Shown: piece by piece, positions 1-7,472 of the stretch | How positions within the stretch are numbered: the first letter of the stretch is position 1 | Layout of the letters: the number at the start of each line of letters is the position of its first letter | Source: Tabrizicola sp. | GTDB taxonomy: Bacteria > Pseudomonadota > Alphaproteobacteria > Rhodobacterales > Rhodobacteraceae | Assembly (NCBI GenBank): GCA_016792685.1 | Contig: JAEULQ010000013.1 | Coordinates: 1-51,077, forward strand | Length of the DNA stretch: 51,077 nt | Direction: 5' to 3' | The notes under the pieces: model-generated | Database searches by the model: none | What the model was told of the DNA's origin: nothing | Seen by the model: the letters and a program-made list of their open reading frames with translations, nothing else | Translations under genes and position numbers: made by a program

Positions 1-802
1 CCCCGGTGTCATGCATGGCACCCCAGGTGCCGGCGATGGTGTTGAGGTGTTTGGGGATGATCCCTTCCTCAATCGCCTTGGCGAAGGGCTTCTTCAGGAA
101 GGGCGAGAACATGTCGTCCTCTTTCCCATCCGTCTCGACCGTCCATTCGCCCGTCGACCAGTCCTTGTAGGTCTGGGGATCGGCCTTCACCTCCTCCATG
201 AACTCGGCCTTGTTCACGCCCGCCAGGTGGAACATCACCGAGGCCGCCTGCATATGCTCTGACGGCGTCTTCGGGGCAGGGGCCCCACAGCGTACCGCCA
301 CATCCGCATCCCCGGTGGCGTCGATCACGACCTTGGCCATGATCGCCTCGCGCCCGGCTTTGGATTCCACGATGATCCCGGCAATCCGGTCGCCGTCCAT
401 CACCGGGGCCACGAAGGTCCGGTGCATCATGCCATGAATGCCGGCCTCTTCGACCAGCCGGTCGGCGACCAGCTTGAAACCCTCGCTGTCCAGCTCATAA
501 CTCAGCGACTGGCTTTCCGGCACGGCTGCGCCCATGGCCTTGGCCCGCTCCTCGAACTCGCGCCCGATGCCGTTCGCCTCAATCGTCGCCTCATGGCGAT
601 ACCAGGCCAGCCCTTCAACGCCCACAACGGTGATGTTGCCGCCATAACAGCCAAAGCGTTCGACCATCGTGACCTCGACCCCCGCCCGCGCCGCACCAAG
701 GGCAGCGGCCAGCCCGCCGGGGCCGGAGCCCACGACAAGCACATCGGTGCGCCGGATGACCGGGACATGACGAGCGGGTTCGGTGATGAAATCCAGGCTC
801 AT
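1..802 (-). CDS. FAD-dependent oxidoreductase (FAD_oxidored-like), 3' end beyond the window
   Basis: About 267 N-terminal residues are visible; the frame is still open at the left edge, so the C-terminus is missing. The start ATG (802-800) overlaps the stop of the upstream demethylase gene as ATGA, which implies translational coupling. Residues about 20-30 form a Rossmann dinucleotide fold with GSGPGG, followed by an acidic strand end (VERFG) and GCYGGNIT. Further on comes VIDATGDADVA, the second FAD-contact motif of this class. The pattern fits pfam FAD_oxidored flavoproteins, which oxidise varied small molecules; the substrate is unknown. Pairing with a GcvT-fold protein recalls dimethylglycine/sarcosine dehydrogenases, where FAD and folate-binding domains cooperate on N-methyl groups. 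That link is inference. Confidence 0.8.
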   Translation of the reverse strand, partial: MSLDFITEPARHVPVIRRTDVLVVGSGPGGLAAALGAARAGVEVTMVERFGCYGGNITVVGVEGLAWYRHEATIEANGIGREFEERAKAMGAAVPESQSLSYELDSEGFKLVADRLVEEAGIHGMMHRTFVAPVMDGDRIAGIIVESKAGREAIMAKVVIDATGDADVAVRCGAPAPKTPSEHMQAASVMFHLAGVNKAEFMEEVKADPQTYKDWSTGEWTVETDGKEDDMFSPFLKKPFAKAIEEGIIPKHLNTIAGTWGAMHDTG

Positions 803-1938
803 AGGAAAGGCATCTCGACCAGCGTTGCGGGCTCCATCTTGCCGCCCACCAGCGTTTCAACGCGGTCCCCGACCTTGCAGGCTGTAGAGATCAGCGCAAA
901 GCCAATGTTCTTCTGCACCCGGATCGAGAAGACACAGTTCGTCAGATCGCCGACCTTCACCCCATCCTTGAAGATCGGGTTCCACAGGAAGCCGGGGGTC
1001 ACCGGATCGCCCGCGTCCAGAATGATGCCCAGCGAATGCCGCTTTGGCCCCTCGGCCGCAATCCGGCGCAGGGCTTGAATGCCGATGGTGTCATCGGGGA
1101 CGTGCAGGTCGATGTATTTGCCCATCCGGACCTCGTAGGGGTTCGTCGTCCCGTCGCTATCCCCGCCATAGGAGACAAGGCCCGACTCCACCCGCTCCGA
1201 CCAGTTCGGATTGCCCGGACCGATGCCCCAGGGTTGGCCTGCCTCGCGGAAGATGTTCCACAACTCGGTCCCCTTGGTTCCGTCCCGCAGATAGATCTCG
1301 AACCCGCCCTGTTTCGACCAGCCCGAGCGCTGCACGACGACCGGGATGCCGTTGATCGCGGTCTCCCTGAACCAGAAATACTTCACCTCCCGCACCCAGT
1401 CGCCGCAGACGGCAGCCACCACATCCTCGGCCTTCGGGCCCTGGATGGCCATGGGCGAGACGTCGGGCTCGCTGACTTCGACATTCAATCCCCGCTCGGC
1501 GGCGATGGCCCCGGCCCAGAACCAGATGTTGCTGTCGGCAATCGACAGCCAGTAGAGATCATCGGCCAGTTTCAGGCAGATCGGGTCGTTGATCAGCACG
1601 CCCTGATGGTTGCACAGGGGCACATACTTGCCTTGCCCCACCTTCTGCTTCGACAGGTCGCGCGGTGCCAGTATCTGCGCCAGCCGCCCCGCGTCCGGCC
1701 CCTTGAGCTGCACCTGCCTTTCAACGGCCACGTCCCACTGGCTGACGCCGTTGATCAGCCGCCAGTATTCCTCCAGCGGCTTGCCGTAGGAAGTGGGCAT
1801 CAGCATGTGGTTGTAGGTGGTAAAGGCGCAGACGCCTTCCTTGACGGTCGCCTCGTAGAAGGGCGAGGGGCGCAGGCGGGCAGAGGGGGTGATGCCGTAC
1901 AAGATGGACTCCAGGTGCAAATGTCCGCCGATGCCCAA
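799..1938 (-). CDS. DmdA-like / GcvT-family aminomethyltransferase-fold demethylase
   Basis: 379 residues with the GcvT fold: an N-terminal folate-binding domain (RPSPFYEATVKEGV, then YNHMLMPTSYG), the central DVSPMAIQGPKAEDV, RSGWSKQGGFEIYL and ERVESGLVSYGGD, and the C-terminal barrel. Length and motif order match DMSP demethylase DmdA (about 365-380 aa), which passes a methyl group to tetrahydrofolate; other GcvT-fold enzymes demethylate glycine betaine derivatives or aryl methyl ethers. The start used here is a TTG without a good ribosome-binding site. The frame continues upstream without ATG or GTG for about 18 more sense codons (LPIKRQTFPPIPT, which looks protein-like), so the true start may lie upstream or a 1-nt frameshift may be present near 1975-1980. 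It is coupled by ATGA to the downstream FAD oxidoreductase. Family confident, substrate not. Confidence 0.75.
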   Translation of the reverse strand: MGIGGHLHLESILYGITPSARLRPSPFYEATVKEGVCAFTTYNHMLMPTSYGKPLEEYWRLINGVSQWDVAVERQVQLKGPDAGRLAQILAPRDLSKQKVGQGKYVPLCNHQGVLINDPICLKLADDLYWLSIADSNIWFWAGAIAAERGLNVEVSEPDVSPMAIQGPKAEDVVAAVCGDWVREVKYFWFRETAINGIPVVVQRSGWSKQGGFEIYLRDGTKGTELWNIFREAGQPWGIGPGNPNWSERVESGLVSYGGDSDGTTNPYEVRMGKYIDLHVPDDTIGIQALRRIAAEGPKRHSLGIILDAGDPVTPGFLWNPIFKDGVKVGDLTNCVFSIRVQKNIGFALISTACKVGDRVETLVGGKMEPATLVEMPFL

Positions 1939-2088
1939 TGTGGGGATCGGCGGGAAGGTCTGCCGCTTGATTGGCAGGGAGCACGATCATGTCCTGACCG
2001 TGTGTCCGGATTTGACCTCAAGCCCAGACGCTCTGCAAATGACCGCTATAGCGGCTAAGCCATCGCTTTCGTCATGCCTGAGTTGGCC

Positions 2089-3699
2089 TCAGCCTATCTC
2101 GCCCGAGGCCAGCATCTGCCGGATACGTTTCTTATCCAGCTTGCCGACCGAGGTCTTGGGGATCGCCGTCACCCGGACCACCCGATCAGGAACCGCCCAT
2201 TTCGGCAGCTCTCCGGCCGCAACGGCCCGCTCGAGCCGCGCCCGGATGGTATTTTCGACGGCGTCATCGCCGTCGATCACCGTGACAAGCACCGGGCGTT
2301 CGCCCCAGCGGTCATCGGGAACCCCGACGGCGGCCACTTCCCTTACGCCAGGTGCGGTCGAGGCAAGGCTTTCCAGTGCAAGCGAGGACACCCATTCGCC
2401 GCCCGACTTGATCACGTCCTTGAGCCGGTCGGTGATCCGCAAGGTCCCATCCGGAGCCATATGCCCCACATCGCCGGTATGCATCCAGCCGCCCGCCCAA
2501 AGCTCTGCCGTGCCCGCGTCATTGCGCAGATAGTCATGGGTCAGCCACGGCGCGCGGACCACCACCTCTCCGGTCGTGCGCCCGTCATGTGGGACGTCGC
2601 GCAAGTCGGGATCGACCACGCGCAGCGTGACCAGGGGTGCCGCCTTGCCCGTCGCGGTGCGCAGCTTGATGTCGTCGCTCGTTTGGCTTGCCGCCATGTC
2701 GGCCAGGCAAATGATCGGACAGGTTTCCGACATGCCGTAGCCGGCATGAATGTCTATCCCCTTGGCACGCGCTTGCAGGGCCAGCCCTTCGGGCAGGGCA
2801 GCACCACCGATTGTCACCTTCCAATGCGACAGATCCGTGCCCGCCGCCTCAGGGGCAGCCAGGAGCATTGCCAGGATCGTCGGCACGCAATGCGAATAGG
2901 TCACCCGATGGCCAGACAAAAGCGACAACAGCCGCGCTGGTTCATAGCGTCCAGGATAGACCTGCTTGAGGCCAAGAAAGGTTGCAACAAAAGGATAGCC
3001 CCAGGCATGGACGTGAAACAGGGGCGTGATCGGCATGTAGACGTCATCGGTCTTGATCCCACCTCGCCCCGGTACCGGGCCAAATGCCGCAACAACGCCC
3101 AGGGTATGCAGAACCAACTGGCGATGGCTGTAGGTGACACCTTTGGGATCGCCGGTGGTGCCGGTGGTGTAGAACAGTGTCGCGCGGGTGTCTTCGGTCA
3201 GGTCCGGGAAGGTGAAGCCTGGGGCCTCGGCCGCCAGAAGCCTCTCGAACTCACCAGCAAACCCGGGGGGAAGCGGGGCGTCTGGGCGATCGGAAAGCAG
3301 GATCAGAGTCGCGGGACGTGTGATACGGGGCAAGAGCGGCAGGAGGATCGGCAGAAAATCCTCATGACACAGGATCGCGTCATCTTCGGCATGGTTGATC
3401 GTGTAGAGGATCTGTTCCGGCGACAGCCTGATGTTCACGGTATGCAGCGTCGCGCCCAGCATCGGCACGGCAAAGTAGCATTCCAGATAGCGCGGCGTGT
3501 CCCAGTCCATCACCGCGATCGTCGCACCACGGCCCAGTCCAAGCCGGGTCAGGGCCGCCCCAAGCTGATCGATCCGGGCATGGAGCTGGCGGTAGGTGCG
3601 CACTCCTCCCTCGCCGTCATGGATCGTCTGGTCCGGGTTGCGCTGCGCCGGTGCCCGCAAGAGCTGGCCGATAGTCAGTTCAAAGCCTGCCGCCGACAT
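2089..3699 (-). CDS. AMP-forming acyl-CoA ligase (fatty acid/AlkK-DmdB type)
   Basis: 536 residues, full length for ANL-superfamily acyl-CoA synthetases. The P-loop-like motif YTTGTTGDPKG is at residues 177-187; GYGMSET, the TGD motif (WMHTGDVGHMAPDG) and the C-terminal GKLDKKRIR lysine loop are all present. It activates a carboxylic acid to its CoA thioester through an acyl-adenylate. The N-terminal HTVNIRLSPEQILYTINHAE segment is typical of medium-chain/AlkK and DmdB-like ligases. A strong GGAGGAGAGG ribosome-binding site precedes ATG 3699. It lies 150 bp upstream of the DmdA-like gene on the same strand and diverges from a LysR gene. Next to a DmdA-like enzyme a methylmercaptopropionate-CoA ligase (DmdB) role is possible, but no DmdC or DmdD is present here, so the substrate stays open. 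Confidence 0.88.
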   Translation of the reverse strand: MSAAGFELTIGQLLRAPAQRNPDQTIHDGEGGVRTYRQLHARIDQLGAALTRLGLGRGATIAVMDWDTPRYLECYFAVPMLGATLHTVNIRLSPEQILYTINHAEDDAILCHEDFLPILLPLLPRITRPATLILLSDRPDAPLPPGFAGEFERLLAAEAPGFTFPDLTEDTRATLFYTTGTTGDPKGVTYSHRQLVLHTLGVVAAFGPVPGRGGIKTDDVYMPITPLFHVHAWGYPFVATFLGLKQVYPGRYEPARLLSLLSGHRVTYSHCVPTILAMLLAAPEAAGTDLSHWKVTIGGAALPEGLALQARAKGIDIHAGYGMSETCPIICLADMAASQTSDDIKLRTATGKAAPLVTLRVVDPDLRDVPHDGRTTGEVVVRAPWLTHDYLRNDAGTAELWAGGWMHTGDVGHMAPDGTLRITDRLKDVIKSGGEWVSSLALESLASTAPGVREVAAVGVPDDRWGERPVLVTVIDGDDAVENTIRARLERAVAAGELPKWAVPDRVVRVTAIPKTSVGKLDKKRIRQMLASGEIG

Positions 3700-3875
3700 T
3701 TTGTCCTCTCCTCCGCCCCCAAGCCCGGTTGATATCGTAACCCGTGCTCGCCCAACTTACACATAACGAAAAATGGGGCTAAGCTTCGCTGATCTGGGGT
3801 CAGCCGTCGCTTCCGAGCAATTCAGCCAAGGTTCGCCCTGATAGAGGGCGGTTGCCCGGAACGAAGGAGTTGCCG
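3700..3875. promoter_or_regulatory. Divergent promoter region, acyl-CoA ligase / LysR gene
   Basis: This 176-bp spacer separates the minus-strand acyl-CoA ligase gene from the plus-strand LysR gene. It holds an AT-richer core near 3755-3785 (cataacgaaaaatgg, then AAGCTT) within otherwise GC-rich DNA. LysR regulators usually bind such spacers at T-N11-A motifs and control the divergent gene. I cannot pick out one convincing site by eye. Confidence 0.5.
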
Positions 3876-4778
3876 ATGTCGCATCAGATGCCGCCCTTGC
3901 CTTGGCTGCGCGCTTTTGAGGCTTCGGCCCGTCATCTGAGTTTTACCAATGCAGCTGCCGAACTGAACCTGACCCAGGCCGCGATCTCCAAGCAGGTCAA
4001 GCTTCTGGAGCATTACCTGCGTGAGCTGCTGTTCGAGCGGCTGCCGCGCAGCCTGACGCTGACCAAGGCCGGTGCCGCCTATCTGCCCAAGGTCAACGAT
4101 GCCTTCGAACGCCTCTCGGCCGGCACGGTCGAGGTGTTCGGTGCCAACCGCTCGGGCATCCTGTCGGTGCGTGTCATGGTTGGCTTTGCGGTCACCTGGC
4201 TCGCCCGCCGCCTGCCCAGGTTCATCGCGACCCATCCGAAGACCCAGGTCCGGATCGTCTCTTCGATCTGGGCCGAAGAATATGACGCCGAGACCTTTGA
4301 CCTTGATATCCGCTATGGCTTTGGCAACTGGCCGGGATTTCGCGCCGACCGCTTGAACCGCGAATGCCTTGTCCCGCTTTGCCTGCCCGAGATCGCCGCG
4401 CGTCTGCAGAGCCCGGCCGATCTGTCCCGGGAACGCCTATTGCATGTGCTGGGCTATCAAGACGGCTGGGACGCCTGGCTGACGGCCGCCGGGGCAGGGC
4501 GGGTCGATGCCGGTCAGGGCCTTTGGTTTGACACGACCCTGATGGCGATGGCCGTGGCCGCGGAAGGCGGCGGGGTCGCTCTTGGCCGAACCTCGCTGAT
4601 CGAAACCGAACTTTCCTCGGGCCGCCTGATCAAGCCCTTTGCGCTGGAAGTTCCGACCGAGGAGGGCTTCTTCCTGGTCGCGCCGGAGAAGGGCTCGCGA
4701 CATCCGGACGCCGCCCGCTTCCGTGACTGGCTGCTAGCCGAGGCCGCAGCCGGTCAGGCGCAAGGCGGCAAGGCATAG
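3876..4778 (+). CDS. LysR-family transcriptional regulator (GcvA-like)
   Basis: 300 residues from ATG 3876, chosen because GAAGGAG sits at 3863-3869 with 6-nt spacing; an in-frame TTG at 3852 lacks such a site. The N-terminus (PLPWLRAFEASARHLSFTNA, then AAELNLTQAAISKQVKLLE) is the winged helix-turn-helix of the GcvA subgroup, and the remainder is the periplasmic-binding-like effector domain. It is transcribed away from the acyl-CoA ligase/DmdA-like/FAD oxidoreductase genes and is the natural candidate to control them, sensing a substrate or CoA intermediate. That target assignment is inferred from gene orientation. Confidence 0.9.
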   Translation: MSHQMPPLPWLRAFEASARHLSFTNAAAELNLTQAAISKQVKLLEHYLRELLFERLPRSLTLTKAGAAYLPKVNDAFERLSAGTVEVFGANRSGILSVRVMVGFAVTWLARRLPRFIATHPKTQVRIVSSIWAEEYDAETFDLDIRYGFGNWPGFRADRLNRECLVPLCLPEIAARLQSPADLSRERLLHVLGYQDGWDAWLTAAGAGRVDAGQGLWFDTTLMAMAVAAEGGGVALGRTSLIETELSSGRLIKPFALEVPTEEGFFLVAPEKGSRHPDAARFRDWLLAEAAAGQAQGGKA

Positions 4779-4922
4779 CCTGTGTCGGTACAGGAAGCGG
4801 CCGCTCCATCCCGAGCCGCGCCGTCCACTGGTTCGTGAACGACAGCGCCGCGCCCTTTCTGGTGTATTGGTGGCTGGGATGCTTGGCCCGGACCAAACTA
4901 GATTTCTCGGCAGTCCCGGAAG

Positions 4923-5078
4923 CTAACGCGCCCGAAGCCTGACCCCGGCGTCCAGGCGGATCACCTCGCCATTCAGCATCGGGTTGCGGATCATCGACAG
5001 GCAGAAGTCGGTGAAGTCCGCAGAGTCGCCGAACCGACGGGGGAAAATCGCGTCCGAGGTGTTGGCCTCCATCGCGAT
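4923..5078 (-). pseudogene. 3' remnant of a short-chain dehydrogenase gene
   Basis: On the minus strand this encodes about 50 C-terminal residues (SDAIFPRRFG ... MLNGEVIRLDAGVRLRAR, then TAG) that closely match the end of the intact SDR gene at 6720-7472. The nucleotide-binding and catalytic parts are absent: upstream of about 5078 the reading frame no longer resembles an SDR. The final 75 bp are identical to the paralogue; the rest differs at many positions, mostly silent or conservative. It is therefore an old paralogue or allele whose 5' portion was lost, perhaps with part of its 3' end homogenised by gene conversion. Confidence 0.8.
4929..5003. repeat. 75-bp perfect direct repeat, copy 1
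   Basis: This segment is identical, same orientation, to 6726-6800. Both copies encode the last 25 residues of an SDR. Homology continues at lower identity to about 5078. The two copies bracket a 1.7-kb segment carrying the two cysteine hydrolase genes, so recombination between them would excise those genes. Confidence 0.9.
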
Positions 5079-5264
5079 GCTCGGCGCACTGTCTACCGGT
5101 GCTTTTGCAGCAGCTTGCCGCATCGAAAAGACGTCACGAGGAGCAGCCCGTAACCAGGGGTCGGATATGTGGTCTTGGGCTGTCGGAAAGGACCGACATT
5201 CGGAGTTGACCGAATCAGTCCGTCGGCTCAAAGTTCATTTGCTTACAAACAAGGAGACTCGGAT

Positions 5265-5885
5265 ATGCCTGACCCCAGAAAGTGCGCCGTTATCCTCGTA
5301 GACATGGCGCGAGACTTCCTTGAACCTGGTGGCTTCATCGCGAATGCTGGCGGTCCTGACTATCAGGCGCGCGCGCAAGCCATTGTTCCGCCTTTGAAAA
5401 AGATGATCGAGGCTGCGCGCAAGCTGGGCGCCACGGTCGTCTATTCGACTGATGAGCATACCCCAGAAGACCTGGAGATGCGCAAATGGCCGCCGCATTC
5501 CATGAAAGGGTCGCCTTGGGCCGTGATCACTGCCGATCTGGCAATGCAGCCGGGTGACCTGAACCTGCCGAAGACCACGTACAGCGGCTTTCAAAGCACT
5601 GACATGGAAAGCCGGCTACGTTCGCGCGGGATCGACACGCTTTACATCACCGGCCTGCATACCGACTGCTGCTGCCGTCATACCTCGGGTGATGCGTTCC
5701 AGAAGGGCTTCAACCTTGTCTGGGTAACCGACTGCCTGCAGGCCTTCACGCAGGAAGGTCACGACAGTGGACTGGACTATTTCCGGACCTGGTATGCCAC
5801 GGATGCCGAAAACCAGTTCTTGACGGCCGATCAGGTCATCAAGACCTGGCAGGACGCCAGCGCGATGGCGCAAGCGGCCGAATAG
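5265..5885 (+). CDS. Isochorismatase-family cysteine hydrolase
   Basis: 206 residues from ATG 5265 with AAGGAGA at 5251-5257. The catalytic triad of the family is readable: Asp13 in LVDMARDF, Lys103 in LPKTTYSGF, and Cys136 inside HTDCCCRHT. The three successive cysteines (135-137) are unusual; normally only the middle position is Cys, next to a hydrophobic residue. Members hydrolyse amides, ureides or vinyl ethers (nicotinamidase, N-carbamoylsarcosine amidase, isochorismatase, biuret or ureidoacrylate hydrolases). The nicotinamidase metal site (D-x-H-x3-H) is absent, so a different amide is likely. It lies 98 bp upstream of a true nicotinamidase gene on the same strand. Confidence 0.88.
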   Translation: MPDPRKCAVILVDMARDFLEPGGFIANAGGPDYQARAQAIVPPLKKMIEAARKLGATVVYSTDEHTPEDLEMRKWPPHSMKGSPWAVITADLAMQPGDLNLPKTTYSGFQSTDMESRLRSRGIDTLYITGLHTDCCCRHTSGDAFQKGFNLVWVTDCLQAFTQEGHDSGLDYFRTWYATDAENQFLTADQVIKTWQDASAMAQAAE

Positions 5886-5983
5886 CCAAGACGTCATTAA
5901 GTGCCCCGGAGACAAAGGCGGTCAGGGCGTTTCTGGCCGTAGTGATCCCCTGGGTTAACCTCAACCCGGAAGGATCAGGCCAG

Positions 5984-6610
5984 ATGAAACCGACAGGGGA
6001 AGACGTTCTTGTGATCGTCGATGTCCAGAATGATTTCTGCAAAGGCGGCGCGCTGCCCACTGCCGACGGGCACGAAATCGTGCCCGTGGTCAATAAGGTG
6101 GCACGGGCGTTCGAGAACGTTGTCCTGACCCAGGACTGGCACCCCCTGGGTCATGTGTCCTTCGCCTCGGCCCATCCTGGCAAGAAGCCCCTTGACAGCG
6201 TTGACATGCCCTATGGCCCGCAAACCCTGTGGCCTGATCACGTCGTTCAGGGAACCAAGGGTGCCGAGTTCCACCCCGACCTTGACGTGCCGCATGCCCA
6301 GATGGTCATCCGCAAGGGGTATAACCGGGATGTCGACAGCTATTCGGCCTTCTGCATGGTCGACGGCATGACCAAGACTGGCTTGGCGGGCTACCTGCGC
6401 GAACGTGGCGTAAAGCGGGTCTTCGTCTGCGGTTGCGCCATCGACTATTGCGTTGGCGGGCTTGCCCTTGATGCCCGCAAGGCCGGGTTCGAGACCTTCA
6501 TCATCGACGACGCGACCGCCTCGATCTTTCCTGATGGGTCGGCTGTGAAGGCCTGGGCCGAAACGCAGGACGCCGGTGTGAAGAAGATCAGCAGCGCCGA
6601 AATTGCCTAG
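5984..6610 (+). CDS. pncA: Nicotinamidase
   Basis: 208 residues from ATG 5984, ribosome-binding site GGAAGGA at 5968-5974. It converts nicotinamide to nicotinate plus ammonia in NAD salvage. All family hallmarks are seen: Asp13 in IVDVQNDF, the metal site Asp51-His53-His57 in QDWHPLGHVSF, Lys111 in IRKGYNRDVDSYSAF, and the nucleophile Cys156 in CAIDYCVGGLALDA. Length is normal for bacterial PncA. An alternative upstream start at 5942 has no ribosome-binding site. It forms a probable two-gene unit with the preceding cysteine hydrolase and converges on the SDR gene. Confidence 0.95.
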   Translation: MKPTGEDVLVIVDVQNDFCKGGALPTADGHEIVPVVNKVARAFENVVLTQDWHPLGHVSFASAHPGKKPLDSVDMPYGPQTLWPDHVVQGTKGAEFHPDLDVPHAQMVIRKGYNRDVDSYSAFCMVDGMTKTGLAGYLRERGVKRVFVCGCAIDYCVGGLALDARKAGFETFIIDDATASIFPDGSAVKAWAETQDAGVKKISSAEIA

Positions 6611-6623
6611 GAATCCCGTTCGT

Positions 6624-6637
6624 CCGCACTCGTGCGG
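6624..6637. terminator. Possible terminator hairpin between convergent pncA and SDR operons
   Basis: CCGCACTCGTGCGG is a perfect short inverted repeat just after the pncA stop, in the spacer where two operons converge. No T-run follows on either strand, so if it terminates transcription it is not a classical intrinsic terminator. Confidence 0.35.
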
Positions 6638-6719
6638 TGATGGGTCAACACCACCCAAACGGCCTCAGCCAAGCCATTGAAATCCTTGCGGCGGCCCTGC
6701 CTGTCCCATGTCGACAGCC

Positions 6720-7472
6720 TCACCTCGCCCGAAGCCTGACCCCGGCGTCCAGGCGGATCACCTCGCCATTCAGCATCGGGTTGCGGATCATCGACAGGCA
6801 AAGGTCGGCGAAGTCGTCCGGTTCGCCAAAACGGCGCGGGAAGATGGCATCCGAAGTAATCGCCTCCACCACTTCGGGCGGCACTTCGGCAGCCATTGGG
6901 GTGTGAAACAGGCCAGGCGCAATAGCCAGCACCCGAACGCCCTCGGCGGCAAATTCGCGCGCGGCCTGGATCGTCAACGCCGCAATCGCCCCCTTTGAGG
7001 CGACATAGGCCCCCTGTCCGATCTGTCCCTCGTAAGCGGTGATCGAGGCCGTGTTGACGATGACGCCACGCTCGCCGTCGGGGGCCAGGGCGTCCAGCGT
7101 CATCATCCGGGCAGCGGCCTTGGTCATCACGCTGACGGTTCCAAGCAGGTTCACGCGGATCACCTGGTCAAAGCGGGCCATGTCGACCGGCCCGTCGCGG
7201 CCCACAAGACGCATTGACCCAGGAATGCCCGCGCAGTTGACGACGATCCGGGCAATCCCATGCGCGGCTTCGGCTATCGCCAGCGCAGATGTGACCGATG
7301 CCTCGTCTGCCACATTACAGGCGACGGGCAGGATCCCGGGTTCCGCAATCCCTGGCCGCAGGTCCAGTGCTGCCACGCGTGCGCCTGCGGCGGCTAGTTT
7401 CCGTGCCGTTGCCAGTCCCAGGCCGGAAGCTCCGCCCGTGACCAGGGCGGAAAGTCCCGTCAGATCACGCAT
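6720..7472 (-). CDS. Short-chain dehydrogenase/reductase (type-2 3-hydroxyacyl-CoA dehydrogenase-like)
   Basis: 250 residues from ATG 7472; an in-frame GTG lies at 7478. Near the N-terminus is TGGASGLG (cofactor binding), later NCAG, then the catalytic Ser (NTASITAYEG) and YVASKGA for the Tyr-x3-Lys pair. The C-terminus FPRRFGEPDDFADLCLSM fits the HSD17B10/3-hydroxyacyl-CoA dehydrogenase-like branch, which oxidises secondary alcohols with NAD. The 5' end overlaps the ABC ATPase gene by 8 bp, so it is the last gene of the minus-strand importer operon. A broken paralogue of its 3' end lies 1.8 kb away. Substrate unknown; the operon context suggests the same compound class as the enolase-type enzyme. 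Confidence 0.88.
   Translation of the reverse strand: MRDLTGLSALVTGGASGLGLATARKLAAAGARVAALDLRPGIAEPGILPVACNVADEASVTSALAIAEAAHGIARIVVNCAGIPGSMRLVGRDGPVDMARFDQVIRVNLLGTVSVMTKAAARMMTLDALAPDGERGVIVNTASITAYEGQIGQGAYVASKGAIAALTIQAAREFAAEGVRVLAIAPGLFHTPMAAEVPPEVVEAITSDAIFPRRFGEPDDFADLCLSMIRNPMLNGEVIRLDAGVRLRAR
6726..6800. repeat. 75-bp perfect direct repeat, copy 2
   Basis: This is the copy inside the intact SDR gene, identical to 4929-5003. Sequence past 6800 stays homologous to copy 1 at reduced identity up to about 6875, which marks true paralogy rather than a short mobile repeat. Confidence 0.9.

Noticed and set aside
2089-3699. Firm naming of the ligase as dmdB and the GcvT-fold gene as dmdA
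   Set aside because: No dmdC or dmdD is visible, and both families have many non-DMSP members, so symbols were withheld.
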